Below, one piece after another: positions 1 to 8,422 of a stretch of 64,000 nucleotides of DNA (position 1 is the first letter of the stretch; every line of letters starts with the position of its first letter). The stretch spans positions 248,001-312,000 of the forward strand of contig NZ_JAXMIH010000014.1 of assembly GCF_034366625.1 (NCBI RefSeq). The letters are read 5' to 3'. Made by a program: the position numbers and the translations under genes. This stretch comes from Prosthecobacter sp. Its GTDB lineage: Bacteria > Verrucomicrobiota > Verrucomicrobiia > Verrucomicrobiales > Verrucomicrobiaceae. The notes under the pieces are model-generated. The model was given only the letters and a program-made list of their open reading frames with translations. It was not told the DNA's origin and did not search any database.

Positions 1-7
1 GGCCTGA

Positions 8-1216
8 TCACGCCGGAGTGCGCACTCGTCCGCGATACGCGACGGCAAAGAACACGCAAACCACGGCGGTGAGCGCCGTCTCACCCCACCAGAAGCGGGA
101 CCAGTCGGTGATGCCCAGCCTTGTGCAGGCGTTGTACCACCAGCCGCCGCCGAGGAAACCGATGAGACTGCCCACACCGCTCATGAGCAGCGCGAGCAGT
201 GCCTGGGCACGCACACGCCATTTCGGGTCGATGCGCTCTTCGAGATAGATCTGCGTGGTGATGAAATAAAGCGTGAAGGCGAAACCATGCAGCAGCGTCC
301 CGGCCATGAGCCAGGGCAGCGTGCCGAACGCATTGAATGAGTAGCGCACCACGCAGATGGCGATGCCGGAGAGGAAGACCCACTTCAACCGCACGCGGGC
401 CAGAACGCCCGCCAGCAGCAGCATGACGAGGATTTCCGTGGTCTGGCCGAGCGAAAGCACGGCGGAGATGTTTTTCACGCCCAGATCGCTGAGATGGCGC
501 GAGGTGTAGGGATAAAACGCGGCGAGTGGAATGCAGTAGAGCGCCGCTGTGATGAAGACGACGCGGTGATCGCGATGCTTGAGCAGTTCGAGGGCATCAA
601 GGCCGAGAATCTGCCGCCAGGTGCGGTGCTGCATCACTTCGCCGGGCGGAATCATCGGCAGCCGCCAAGTCAGCGTCATCACGACCAGCCACAGTCCCGA
701 CGCCGTGACACCGGCCACCAGCGAAGCGTCCGCGCGCAACACGAAACTCACGATCCAGCAGCCGACCATCCATCCCATGGTGGCCCAGGCGCGCAGCGGG
801 CCGAACTGGCTCTTCGCATCATGAAGCTGTGAAAAAACGATGCTGCTGGCCACGCTCCACACCGGCGTGGCCACGAGTGCCTGCGCCTGCGCGCAGGCCA
901 GCACCGCCGCATCACTCCAGCCCCAGGCCAGCGAGCCACAGGTGATGAGCAGGGCCAGGCTGGTAAGCGCCGTGAGCCAGCGCAGCAGCAGCACCGGCGC
1001 GTGCTTTTGATCCGCCAGCGCCGCCACAAACAGCGGCGAGATGAAGGCGGCGATGGATGTCGTGGAAAACACCCACGGCACCAGATGGCCGCGGCCATGC
1101 GCGGTGAACACATTCGCCAGTGGCACGCTCCACATGCCCATCGGCATCGCCGTGCAGAAAAACAACGTCGCAAGCGAGGTGCGGCTGGCTTTGGCATCCG
1201 TGGCGGGGGCGGGCAT
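8..1216 (-). CDS. MFS transporter, nucleoside-permease-like
   Basis: A 402-residue polytopic inner-membrane protein with about twelve hydrophobic segments separated by short charged loops, the layout of the major facilitator superfamily. The sequence resembles the NupG/XapB-type nucleoside:H+ symporter branch (N-terminal FFCTAMPMGMWSVPL, central LGQTTEILVMLLL, a late ITTQIYLEERI segment), so uptake of a nucleoside or similar small polar solute is likely but the substrate is not readable. The start is placed at the ATG ending at 1216 because the long upstream open frame reads antisense through trxB. The gene is divergent from trxB across about 120 bp. It ends eight bases from the window edge, so its downstream neighbour is unknown. 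Confidence 0.82.
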   Translation of the reverse strand: MPAPATDAKASRTSLATLFFCTAMPMGMWSVPLANVFTAHGRGHLVPWVFSTTSIAAFISPLFVAALADQKHAPVLLLRWLTALTSLALLITCGSLAWGWSDAAVLACAQAQALVATPVWSVASSIVFSQLHDAKSQFGPLRAWATMGWMVGCWIVSFVLRADASLVAGVTASGLWLVVMTLTWRLPMIPPGEVMQHRTWRQILGLDALELLKHRDHRVVFITAALYCIPLAAFYPYTSRHLSDLGVKNISAVLSLGQTTEILVMLLLAGVLARVRLKWVFLSGIAICVVRYSFNAFGTLPWLMAGTLLHGFAFTLYFITTQIYLEERIDPKWRVRAQALLALLMSGVGSLIGFLGGGWWYNACTRLGITDWSRFWWGETALTAVVCVFFAVAYRGRVRTPA

Positions 1217-1339
1217 CGTTGGGGAATAAACCGGGTTCGGCCAAACTCCAACGGCGAGACTGGAAAAAGCGCTCCTTGCGCCCCCGGCCCGCCTTTCCAT
1301 CTTCCGCGACCTTCCCCCCTCCCCCACCCACTTTCTCTC

Positions 1340-2272
1340 ATGGAAAATGTCATCATCATCGGCACCGGCTGCGCCGGCTACACTGCGGCGATCTACACCG
1401 GACGCGCGAATTTGAAGCCCCTGATCCTCTCCGGCAACATGCCCGGCGGCCAGCTCACCACGACGACCGAGGTGGAAAACTTCCCCGGCTTCCCCAACGG
1501 CATCATGGGACCGGAGTTGATGATGAACATGCAGACACAGGCGGAGAAATTCGGCGCACGCATCGAGTACTCGCTGGTCAGCAGCGTCAAAAAGACCGCC
1601 GCAGGCCATTTTGAAGTCACCACCGAAGGCGGCACGGTCTATGAGGCGCACAGCGTCATCATCGCCACCGGCGCCTCGCCGAAGCACCTCGGCATGCCCA
1701 ACGAAAAATCCCTCATCGGCCACGGTTTGACCAGTTGCGCCACCTGCGACGGCGCTTTCTACCGCAACGTGCCTGTCTGCGTCATCGGCGGCGGCGACAG
1801 CGCCTGCGAGGAGGCCATGTTCCTCACGAAATTCGCCAGCACCGTCTATTTGATCCATCGCCGCGACACGTTGCGCGCCTCGAAGATCATGGCGGACCGC
1901 ACGCTGGCCAATCCGAAGATCAAGCCCGTCTGGAACAGCACCATCAGTGAATACCTGACCGATGAAAAAGGCGAGATGCGCGCCGTGACCCTGCAAAACC
2001 TCGTCACCGGCGAAAAATCCGAGCTCGAGCTGAAGTGCGTCTTCGTCGCCATCGGCCACATTCCGAACGGCCAGTTCCTCGGTGACCTCGTCGATACCGA
2101 CGAGAATGGCTACATCCTGCAGACGCAGGGCACCCGCACCAAGACGGAAGGCCTCTTCGCCGCCGGTGACGTGGCCGACCACGTCTATCGCCAGGCCGTC
2201 ACCGCCGCCGGCCAGGGCTGTGCCGCCGCTCTGGAGGCCGAGCGTTATCTTGCCGAGCACGACGTGCATTGA
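1340..2272 (+). CDS. trxB: Thioredoxin-disulfide reductase
   Basis: A 310-residue cytosolic flavoprotein that passes electrons from NADPH through FAD to thioredoxin. The N-terminal FAD Rossmann motif is GTGCAG (residues 8-13), slightly divergent from the usual GSGPAG. The redox-active pair is CATC (C133, C136). The NADPH-binding Rossmann motif is GGGDSA in the middle, and the C-terminal FAD-binding GLFAAGDVAD closes the fold. Length matches low-molecular-weight bacterial TrxB. The ATG at 1340 is chosen because homology begins exactly there; it is preceded by a C/T-rich leader with no purine-rich ribosome-binding site. The upstream extension of the frame is antisense to the MFS gene. Confidence 0.96.
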   Translation: MENVIIIGTGCAGYTAAIYTGRANLKPLILSGNMPGGQLTTTTEVENFPGFPNGIMGPELMMNMQTQAEKFGARIEYSLVSSVKKTAAGHFEVTTEGGTVYEAHSVIIATGASPKHLGMPNEKSLIGHGLTSCATCDGAFYRNVPVCVIGGGDSACEEAMFLTKFASTVYLIHRRDTLRASKIMADRTLANPKIKPVWNSTISEYLTDEKGEMRAVTLQNLVTGEKSELELKCVFVAIGHIPNGQFLGDLVDTDENGYILQTQGTRTKTEGLFAAGDVADHVYRQAVTAAGQGCAAALEAERYLAEHDVH

Positions 2273-2342
2273 TTGACGCTGGACAGACACCCTGCGGCAC
2301 GGCATACGTCGAGGTGAAAAACGCCCCCACGTATCCCCACGC

Positions 2343-2957
2343 ATGAGCCAACTGGAGCCCTCCGCAATCATCCGCCTCACCCTTCTTTCCGCCCTCGCCC
2401 TGCTGGTATCCTGCCAAAGTGGCAGCACCAGCGGACAGACGCAGTACCTGGAAGCCTTCAATCCTGGCAGCGTGCCACATTCCTCCCTGTACAACGCCGA
2501 CCAGGTGTCCTACTGGGATGGCGACGGCATGGGGGGCTCGCCGAGCATCACCATCGACCTCAGCGACCAGAAGGCCTACTTCTACAAAGGCGGAGCGCTG
2601 GCGGGAGTCTCCGCGCTTTCCACCGGCGACGAAAAGCACGCCACCAAGACCGGCAGCTTCAAAGTCATCCAGAAGGACCAGTGGCATAAATCCAACCTGT
2701 ACGGCGACTTCGTCGATGGCGCGGGCAACGTGGTCATGGCAAACATTGATGTGACAAAGGACAAGGCGCCGCCCGGCACGCGCTTTGAAGGCTCGAAGAT
2801 GCATCACTTCATGCGCTTCGTCGGCGGCATCGGCATGCACGAAGGATTTTTGCCGGGTTACGCCGCTTCGCACGGCTGCGTGCGCATGCCCGCCCACATG
2901 GCGGCCACTTTCTACAACAACGTCACCACCGGCACGCCGGTGACGGTGCGTCCCTGA
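2343..2957 (+). CDS. L,D-transpeptidase (YkuD) lipoprotein
   Basis: A 204-residue secreted lipoprotein. The N-terminus has a hydrophobic stretch ending in a lipobox (LVSC, lipidated Cys24), so the mature enzyme is probably anchored to a membrane facing the periplasm. The YkuD catalytic signature SHGCVRMP lies near the C-terminus, with H177 and nucleophile C179. This family forms 3-3 peptidoglycan crosslinks or attaches proteins to the sacculus; which applies here cannot be told. It lies 70 bp after trxB and 17 bp before the rhodanese gene, so the three may be cotranscribed. Confidence 0.88.
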   Translation: MSQLEPSAIIRLTLLSALALLVSCQSGSTSGQTQYLEAFNPGSVPHSSLYNADQVSYWDGDGMGGSPSITIDLSDQKAYFYKGGALAGVSALSTGDEKHATKTGSFKVIQKDQWHKSNLYGDFVDGAGNVVMANIDVTKDKAPPGTRFEGSKMHHFMRFVGGIGMHEGFLPGYAASHGCVRMPAHMAATFYNNVTTGTPVTVRP

Positions 2958-2974
2958 CCTTCCCCGCTGATGTC

Positions 2975-3319
2975 ATGACACCGGAATCACCGCTCGAAAT
3001 CGGCCCCACGGATGTCAGCTACTTGATGGGCCGTCCGGGCGAACGCGCCTTCCGGCTCATCGACTGCCGGGAAGAGAGTGAATGGCATGTCTGCCACCTG
3101 CCGGAAGCACAGCTCGTCCCATTGTCCCGCTTCGGCGAGCTGGCACCGCAGGTCTTCACGAACACACAGGAGCATCTCATCATCTACTGCCATCATGGCA
3201 TGCGCAGCCTGCGCGCGGCGCAATGGCTGCGACAGCATGGCTTCGCTCATGCGCAGAGCATGCGTGGCGGCGTCGATGCGTGGGCGGACATGGTGGACCC
3301 GGACCTGCCGCGTTACTAA
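2975..3319 (+). CDS. Rhodanese-like domain protein
   Basis: A 114-residue single-domain rhodanese, probably cytosolic. It has the CDC25/rhodanese elements: LIDCREESEW early, HLPEAQLVPLS after the first helix, and the active-site loop YCHHGMRS with the persulfide-carrying Cys72. It ends with the usual GGVDAWADMVDP segment. These single-domain proteins transfer sulfane sulfur between thiols, but the acceptor is unknown. The six-residue loop starting with Cys fits sulfurtransferases rather than arsenate reductases or phosphatases. It sits 17 bp downstream of the L,D-transpeptidase. Confidence 0.9.
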   Translation: MTPESPLEIGPTDVSYLMGRPGERAFRLIDCREESEWHVCHLPEAQLVPLSRFGELAPQVFTNTQEHLIIYCHHGMRSLRAAQWLRQHGFAHAQSMRGGVDAWADMVDPDLPRY

Positions 3320-3395
3320 ATCGGCCATCCGGCACTTTTGCTCTGGCGCGGCCGTGTGCCGCAGCTACCATTCGCGCCCTTCCCCCCCCGCACGC

Positions 3396-4370
3396 ATGGT
3401 TCGACTCCTCACCCAGCAAGGACAGCTCATCGACTGGAACGACGAAAAGACGCATCCGTTCCCGGACAATCTCGTCTTTCTCGATCTGCTGAATCCAGCG
3501 CGCGCCGAGGAGCTGGAGGCCGAAAAGTGGCTCGAATACCAGCTCCCCACACGCGAGGAGATGCAGGAGATCGAGGAGTCCAGCCGGCTCTACATGGAAA
3601 AAGGCGCGCTCTACATGACCGCGTGGCTGCCCGTCGGCCTGGACACGCCGGAGCCGGACAGCACCTCCATCTCCTTCGTCATCGCGCCCGACTGCCTCAC
3701 CACCGTGCGCTACGCGGACCCCATGGCCTTCCGTGTCCTCGTGGATCAGGCCAGGCGCCAGTGCAGCACGCCGCTGAGCAGCGATGCCGTGTTCCTCTTG
3801 CTGCTGGAATTGATCGTCGCCCGCATCGCCGACGCGCTCCAGGGCATCGAAGGCGACATGAAGAAAATCTGCCGCGACATCTTCAGCCTCGATCCGCACA
3901 AGGCACATGCCACCGTGGAGAAAGATCTCAGCGACGTGGTGAAGCTGCTCGGCCGCCGCAGCGCCCTCGTGGCGAACTTGCGTGAGAGCCTGCTCAGCCT
4001 CAGCCGTATGCTGCAATACTTCCTCAACAACGCCGCCACCTGGATGCGCGGTGATCTCGCAGCGCAGTTCCGCAGCGTCATGCGCGACATCAAGAGCCTG
4101 GACGAATACACCAACCAGCAAACGCAGGAGATGACCTTCCTGCTCGAGTCCACCCTCGGCCTCATCAACATCCAGCAGAACCAGATCATCAAAATCTTCA
4201 CCGTGGCCAGCGTGCTCTTCATGCCGCCCACGCTCATCGCCAGCATCTACGGCATGAACGTGAAACTGCCTGTCCAGGACAGCATCTGGGCCTTCGGCTT
4301 GGTCATGATCATGATCGTGCTTTCCGCCATCGTCCCGATCATGTACTTCAAGAGCAAGCGGCTGCTGTGA
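3396..4370 (+). CDS. corA: CorA family magnesium/divalent cation transporter
   Basis: A 324-residue inner-membrane channel with a large soluble N-terminal domain and two C-terminal transmembrane helices. The family signature YGMN lies just after the first helix (G286-M287-N288), followed by a short periplasmic loop and the last helix, ending in a basic tail (KSKRLL). It mediates Mg2+ and possibly Co2+/Ni2+ uptake as a pentamer. The ATG at 3396 is chosen because the earlier in-frame stretch overlaps the rhodanese gene in another frame. The leader is C-rich with no Shine-Dalgarno. The gene is followed at 22 bp by a palindromic REPIN-like element. Confidence 0.93.
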   Translation: MVRLLTQQGQLIDWNDEKTHPFPDNLVFLDLLNPARAEELEAEKWLEYQLPTREEMQEIEESSRLYMEKGALYMTAWLPVGLDTPEPDSTSISFVIAPDCLTTVRYADPMAFRVLVDQARRQCSTPLSSDAVFLLLLELIVARIADALQGIEGDMKKICRDIFSLDPHKAHATVEKDLSDVVKLLGRRSALVANLRESLLSLSRMLQYFLNNAATWMRGDLAAQFRSVMRDIKSLDEYTNQQTQEMTFLLESTLGLINIQQNQIIKIFTVASVLFMPPTLIASIYGMNVKLPVQDSIWAFGLVMIMIVLSAIVPIMYFKSKRLL

Positions 4371-4391
4371 TCCCGCCGTGGCCCTCCGAAC

Positions 4392-4575
4392 GTAGGCCGG
4401 ATGTGTTGGGCGAAATCAAACACCGTTACGCCCACCATTCCCTTCGCCCAACTATCCGGCTCAGGACGCTCTCGATGGCCCCACAGCACGCGAACACCTC
4501 CAAACCCGCCGGATAGTTCGGCGAAGGAAACGGTGAAGGTGGCGATGTCAAACGCGCCGAACACATCCGGCCTAC
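4392..4575. repeat. REPIN-like nested palindromic element, copy 1
   Basis: Two REP-like arms face each other. The outer arms are a perfect 16-bp inverted repeat: gtaggccggatgtgtt at 4392-4407 and its complement at 4560-4575. The inner arms are an 18-bp inverted repeat with one mismatch, 4443-4460 (ttcgcccaactatccggc) and 4508-4525. The right-hand 68 bp (4508-4575) recur identically at 5455-5522 on the other side of the transposase gene. This is the arrangement called REPIN (two inverted REPs) or BIME. It lies between corA and the RAYT gene and could also act as a transcription stop. Confidence 0.85.
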
Positions 4576-4626
4576 GGGCCTGCATTTCACGCTTGCCTCG
4601 CCGCGTTCTCCGCATCCACTCCGCGC

Positions 4627-5355
4627 ATGGCCTGGCTGATTCCCACCCGCATCCCGCTGCCTGATGACTTCGTGGGCTTCGATCCCGACAGTCCGCTCAC
4701 GCAGGATTTCGATGCCTATCAGCGCCATCTACCGCACTGGCGTGCTCCGGGCCGCTGCTACTTCCTCACCTTCCGCCTGCGCGACTCCATTCCCGCCGAC
4801 GTGATGGCGGCGATGCAGACCGAGGAGCAGGTGTGGCAGAAACGCCTGGCCGCTGCGGCGCTTCAGCATGGTGGCAAGCTACCACCAGATGAGTGGGAAG
4901 CGTGGCAGGACTTCCAGCAGGTGCAGCTCCGCAAGCTCGAAATCGTGCTCGACGAAGGCCGTGGTGAATGCCTCCTGCGAACACCGGAGCACCAGCAGCC
5001 GCTTGTCGAGGCTCTGCATCACTTCGAGGGCGCCCGCTGTGAGATGCTGGCCTACGCCATCATGCCCAATCATGCGCATGTGCTGTGCCGCCCGCTCGGC
5101 GATCACACCTTGGAAAGCCTCACGCGCTCCTGGAAGCGTCACAGTGGTGATCGCATCCATCGTCGGCTGGGTCGCTCGGGATCACTCTGGCAGGAGGAAA
5201 GCTTCGACCGCATCATCCGGGATGCGGTGCATTACCGGCAGGCCGTTCGCTACATCGCCAAGAATCCGCTGAAGGCCCGCCTCCAGCCGCCCCAAGCCGT
5301 CGTGTGGTTGCATCCTCTCATCGTCGAAACGAATGCACCCGCAGCCGTAACGTAG
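4627..5355 (+). CDS. REP-associated tyrosine transposase (RAYT, Y1/HUH family)
   Basis: A 242-residue HUH-type Y1 transposase. The HUH metal-binding motif is H149-A-H151 in the segment YAIMPNHAHVL. The downstream segment Y209-I-A-K-N-P is the family's YI-x-x-NP helix and holds the likely catalytic tyrosine. A long insertion (about residues 60-120) separates the early GRCYFLTFRL strand from the HUH strand, typical of the longer RAYT subgroup. Such proteins cut and join single-stranded REP hairpins and are usually single-copy, domesticated genes. Direct copies of a REPIN lie on each side. The TAG stop codon is supplied by the first bases of the downstream repeat. Confidence 0.92.
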   Translation: MAWLIPTRIPLPDDFVGFDPDSPLTQDFDAYQRHLPHWRAPGRCYFLTFRLRDSIPADVMAAMQTEEQVWQKRLAAAALQHGGKLPPDEWEAWQDFQQVQLRKLEIVLDEGRGECLLRTPEHQQPLVEALHHFEGARCEMLAYAIMPNHAHVLCRPLGDHTLESLTRSWKRHSGDRIHRRLGRSGSLWQEESFDRIIRDAVHYRQAVRYIAKNPLKARLQPPQAVVWLHPLIVETNAPAAVT

Positions 5356-5522
5356 GGCGGAAGTGACGGTGCCACGTCTGTCGTGTGCTTCGCCCAACTA
5401 TCCGGATGCAAGGCGTATGCGGAGGCTGCACGGACCACTAACGCTCCGAAGCCAGCCGGATAGTTCGGCGAAGGAAACGGTGAAGGTGGCGATGTCAAAC
5501 GCGCCGAACACATCCGGCCTAC
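5352..5522. repeat. REPIN-like nested palindromic element, copy 2
   Basis: The same design as the copy at 4392-4575 and in the same orientation. The right half (5455-5522) is identical over 68 bp to 4508-4575. The inner left arm ttcgcccaactatccgg lies at 5389-5405. The outer left arm (from 5352, gtagggcgga) is degenerate, so this copy is asymmetric. The first bases provide the TAG stop of the RAYT gene (5353-5355), and the last provide the TAG stop of the oppositely oriented sulfatase (5519-5521). It sits between convergent genes and may terminate both. Confidence 0.85.
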
Positions 5523-7027
5523 TGATCCAGCGCCGCCATCGGAAAATCCGCGCTGCGCGTGTGTTGCGCGGCCATGATCGCTTTCATCTTGGTGATGAGG
5601 TCAGGATGCTCGGCGGCCACGTTCTTGGTTTCAGCGGGATCGGTGGCGATATTGAAGAGCTCTTCAGTTGCGGTTGCGGATTTGGCCTTCGGCTTGCCTT
5701 TGCCGGTCATGTTCATGCGCACGAGTTTCCAGTCGCCCATGCGCAGGATCTGCTGGCCGCCGTAGCTGGGAAATTCGCGATACAAGAACTCGCGCTCCTG
5801 CTGTTTTTGGCCCAACAGCGTCGGCGCGAAGCTGATGCCGTCTGTTTTCGGTGTTTTGTCTTTGGAGCCGATAAGTTCGGCCAGCGTGGGCATCCAGTCT
5901 TCAAAGCCGGTGACTAGGTCACTGGTGGTGCCGGCTTTGATCTTGCCCTTCCAACGGACAATGCCGGGAGAACGGAAACCGCCGTCGTAGAGCGTGCCTT
6001 TGCCATCGCGGCGGCCTTCGTTGGAGTTGAAGAAGGCGCAGTCGGTGCCGGCGAGTCCTTGATGCGTGCCGCTGACGGGGCCGTTGTCGCTGGCGAAGAT
6101 GAAGATCGTGTCGTCATCGAGGCCGAGTTCGGCGATGAGCCCCATCATTTTGCCGATTTCGCGGTCCATGCGCGTGATCATCGCTGCGTAGGCGGCCTTG
6201 GGCTTGAAGTGCGGCAGGTAACCTTTGCCGCCGGGATAGGGCGGGTCGTCAAACTTGCCGAGGTATTCCTGCAACGAATCGTCCGGCACCTGAAGCGCGA
6301 CGTGCGGCACGGTGGTAGGCCAGTAGAGGAAGAAGGGCTTGTCCTTGTTGTCGCGGGCGAATTTGAGCGCCTGCTCCGCGATGAGATCGGCGGAGTATTC
6401 GCTGCCTTGGAAGCGCTTGTAGCTCTCGGGCTTCGCCGGATCTTCGTCGGGCTTGAGCTTGTCGTTGGAAGGGAACGGCGGGTTCTTGAGGTCGATGGTC
6501 TTGTCGTTGTCCCAAAGGTAGGTGGGATAGAAATTGTGGGCGACGCCCTGGCAGTTGTAACCGAACCAGCGGTCGAACCCTTGCTTCAACGGCTCGCCGG
6601 TCGATCCCGGACCACCGAGGCCCCATTTGCCGAAACCGCCGGTGGTGTGGCCGGTTGATTGGAAGACCTCGGCCAATGTGACGGTTTCCGGCGGGATCGG
6701 ATGCTGGCCTTCATGCTCCGGTTTGCCCATGCGCGGCAGACCTTTGGCGTTGTCAGCCTGGCGGTTGTCACGAATAAACGCATGGCCGGGATGCAGGCCG
6801 GTCATGAGCACGCAACGTGAGGGAGCGCAGACGGCGTTGCCGGAATAGTGCTGCGTGAGACGCATGCCTTCCGCCGCCATGCGGTCGAGATTCGGCGTCT
6901 TGATGTACTTCTGCCCGTAGCAGCCGAGATCGCCGGGGCCGAGGTCGTCGGCGAGGATGAAGATGACGTTCGGCTGGCGTGCGTGGGCTGTGAGTGCCAG
7001 GGCGAGGAGGATCAGCAAGTGCTTCAT
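5519..7027 (-). CDS. Secreted arylsulfatase-family sulfatase
   Basis: A 502-residue exported sulfatase. It has a signal peptide (MKHLLILLALALTAHA) and then the metal-binding start PNVIFILADDLGPGDLG. The type I sulfatase signature C67-A-P-S-R implies conversion of Cys67 to formylglycine by a sulfatase-maturing enzyme not encoded here. The second signature region GFGKWGLGG and the late DNGPVSGTHQG segment support the family. Substrates are sulfated polysaccharides or small sulfate esters; the exact one is not readable. The start at 7027 overlaps by 4 bp (ATGA) the stop of a 51-codon frame just upstream, indicating coupled translation. The TAG stop lies within a REPIN arm. Confidence 0.93.
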   Translation of the reverse strand: MKHLLILLALALTAHARQPNVIFILADDLGPGDLGCYGQKYIKTPNLDRMAAEGMRLTQHYSGNAVCAPSRCVLMTGLHPGHAFIRDNRQADNAKGLPRMGKPEHEGQHPIPPETVTLAEVFQSTGHTTGGFGKWGLGGPGSTGEPLKQGFDRWFGYNCQGVAHNFYPTYLWDNDKTIDLKNPPFPSNDKLKPDEDPAKPESYKRFQGSEYSADLIAEQALKFARDNKDKPFFLYWPTTVPHVALQVPDDSLQEYLGKFDDPPYPGGKGYLPHFKPKAAYAAMITRMDREIGKMMGLIAELGLDDDTIFIFASDNGPVSGTHQGLAGTDCAFFNSNEGRRDGKGTLYDGGFRSPGIVRWKGKIKAGTTSDLVTGFEDWMPTLAELIGSKDKTPKTDGISFAPTLLGQKQQEREFLYREFPSYGGQQILRMGDWKLVRMNMTGKGKPKAKSATATEELFNIATDPAETKNVAAEHPDLITKMKAIMAAQHTRSADFPMAALDQ

Positions 7028-7179
7028 GGTCGGCTTGAAACGTCGGCAGGGGCCTTTTCTTGTGCCGCAGGTCGTTTTGGGAGCGAATCGAGTTTCCACT
7101 GCATCCACAGCGTGAGCAGCAGCATCGCGGCAATGAGCAGGGCAATGATGTAGAAGCCGGGGCGGGAGGAAATCTTCAT
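7024..7179 (-). CDS. 51-residue single-span membrane microprotein
   Basis: A short frame directly upstream of the sulfatase, starting at the ATG ending at 7179 and stopping at 7024, with its TGA overlapping the sulfatase ATG. The predicted peptide begins MKISSRPGF, continues with one strongly hydrophobic helix (about residues 9-26, ending LLLTLWMQW), and ends in a hydrophilic tail rich in Lys, Pro and Ala. This is the look of a small inner-membrane protein with a basic cytoplasmic N-terminus. No family is recognised. The ATGA overlap suggests it is translated and coupled to the sulfatase; a role as export or assembly partner is speculation. Confidence 0.55.
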   Translation of the reverse strand: MKISSRPGFYIIALLIAAMLLLTLWMQWKLDSLPKRPAAQEKAPADVSSRP

Positions 7180-7249
7180 GCGCAGAGATGGGATGGCCGA
7201 AAGAAGGCGAAAAAAGCGAGTTTCACAGCGATTGAATCACTTCTTCACC

Positions 7250-8422
7250 ATGAAACAGCTTTTGTGCCTCCTTCTGCTTCTGTCGGCCACTCAACCGGCC
7301 AGCGCGCTCCCCGAAGCAGAGATTCAGCGTTTCATTGATGACGCGATCAAGGCGGGTGGCGGCGAGGTGATCATTCCACCGGGTGTGCATCTCATCGAAC
7401 GCGGCCTGATGCTGAAGGACGCGAAGAAGCTGCGCCTCATCGGCCTGGATGCGGAGGAAACCGTGCTCAAGCTGCCGCCAGTGGCCTATGCCATTGCTTC
7501 CGGTGTCACAGAGGGCGGTGCCACACGCATCGCGGTGAAAACGCAGCGTGGCTTCAAGCCTGGCATGCGGTTGAAAATTGAGGCCGATGGCGAAACGGAT
7601 TCGTTCACGAAGAAACCGAAACCCTACCATCTCGCCATCGTCAAAGCGGTGGAGAGAGACGTGATCCTGCTCGAAACGCCGCTGAAATTCCCGGTTCCCG
7701 ACGGCACCATGATCCGCCACGAGGATGCGCCGAACCTGATCGAGATCCGTGGTGCCAGCGAGGAGGTGCGCATCGAGAAGCTCACGCTCGATGGCGGAAG
7801 GATGGAAAGCGACCCGCCCATTCGCGGCCATGCGCAGCTCTGCGGCATCTTTGCTGCGGGAGCCTACAGCTATGAAAAAGGTCCGACGGGGCCACAGGTG
7901 AAAAAACTGCACATCTCACGCTGCTTCATCCAGAACTGCCACGGGCGCGGCATCGCGCTTTATTCGGTGGAGAGCGCGGAGATCGACGGCTGCACGATTC
8001 GTGACACCTCGGACGAGGCGATCGACTTTGATCACTTCACGGTCAAATCCATCGCCACGCACAATCACATCGCCCGCAGCTTGATCGGCGTGGAATTGAA
8101 CGACGCCACGAACTGCCTCGTGGCCGGCAACGACTTCCGCGAATGCGCCACCGGAATCAATCTCTGGCGCTGGTGCAAACAACCAGGCCTGAACGAGGGT
8201 AATCTGATCGTGCAGAACGTGTTTGAGCGCACCAAGGGCAATGCCGTCCAGATCGCCACCGGCACCAGGGGCAACACCATCGCCCAAAACGAGATCAGCG
8301 GCAGCGGCAAGAACGGCATCGTCCTCTCAGGCGAAGGCCAGATCGTGAAGGCGAATCAAATCACCGGCAGCGGCATGAAGGCAATCGCGATCAACGAGGG
8401 GAAGCACGAGATAGTGGAGTGA
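7250..8422 (+). CDS. Secreted right-handed beta-helix repeat protein
   Basis: A 390-residue protein with a signal peptide (MKQLLCLLLLLSATQPASA). The body shows repeated short strands with Ile/Val-x-Ile and Asn ladders, such as ISRCFIQNCHGRGIALY, IDGCTIRDTSDEAIDF and GNTIAQNEISGSGKNGIVL, which are parallel beta-helix (PbH1) coils. The fold is common in pectate lyases, alginate epimerases and other polysaccharide-active enzymes, but no catalytic motif assigns an activity. The ATG at 7250 is chosen for the signal peptide. The gene diverges from the sulfatase/microprotein pair across 70 bp, and its stop abuts the stop of the convergent serine hydrolase. Confidence 0.85.
   Translation: MKQLLCLLLLLSATQPASALPEAEIQRFIDDAIKAGGGEVIIPPGVHLIERGLMLKDAKKLRLIGLDAEETVLKLPPVAYAIASGVTEGGATRIAVKTQRGFKPGMRLKIEADGETDSFTKKPKPYHLAIVKAVERDVILLETPLKFPVPDGTMIRHEDAPNLIEIRGASEEVRIEKLTLDGGRMESDPPIRGHAQLCGIFAAGAYSYEKGPTGPQVKKLHISRCFIQNCHGRGIALYSVESAEIDGCTIRDTSDEAIDFDHFTVKSIATHNHIARSLIGVELNDATNCLVAGNDFRECATGINLWRWCKQPGLNEGNLIVQNVFERTKGNAVQIATGTRGNTIAQNEISGSGKNGIVLSGEGQIVKANQITGSGMKAIAINEGKHEIVE

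Noticed and set aside
1217..2494. Long N-terminal extension of the MFS frame on the minus strand
   Set aside because: It runs antisense through the whole of trxB, and MFS homology begins only at the ATG ending at 1216.
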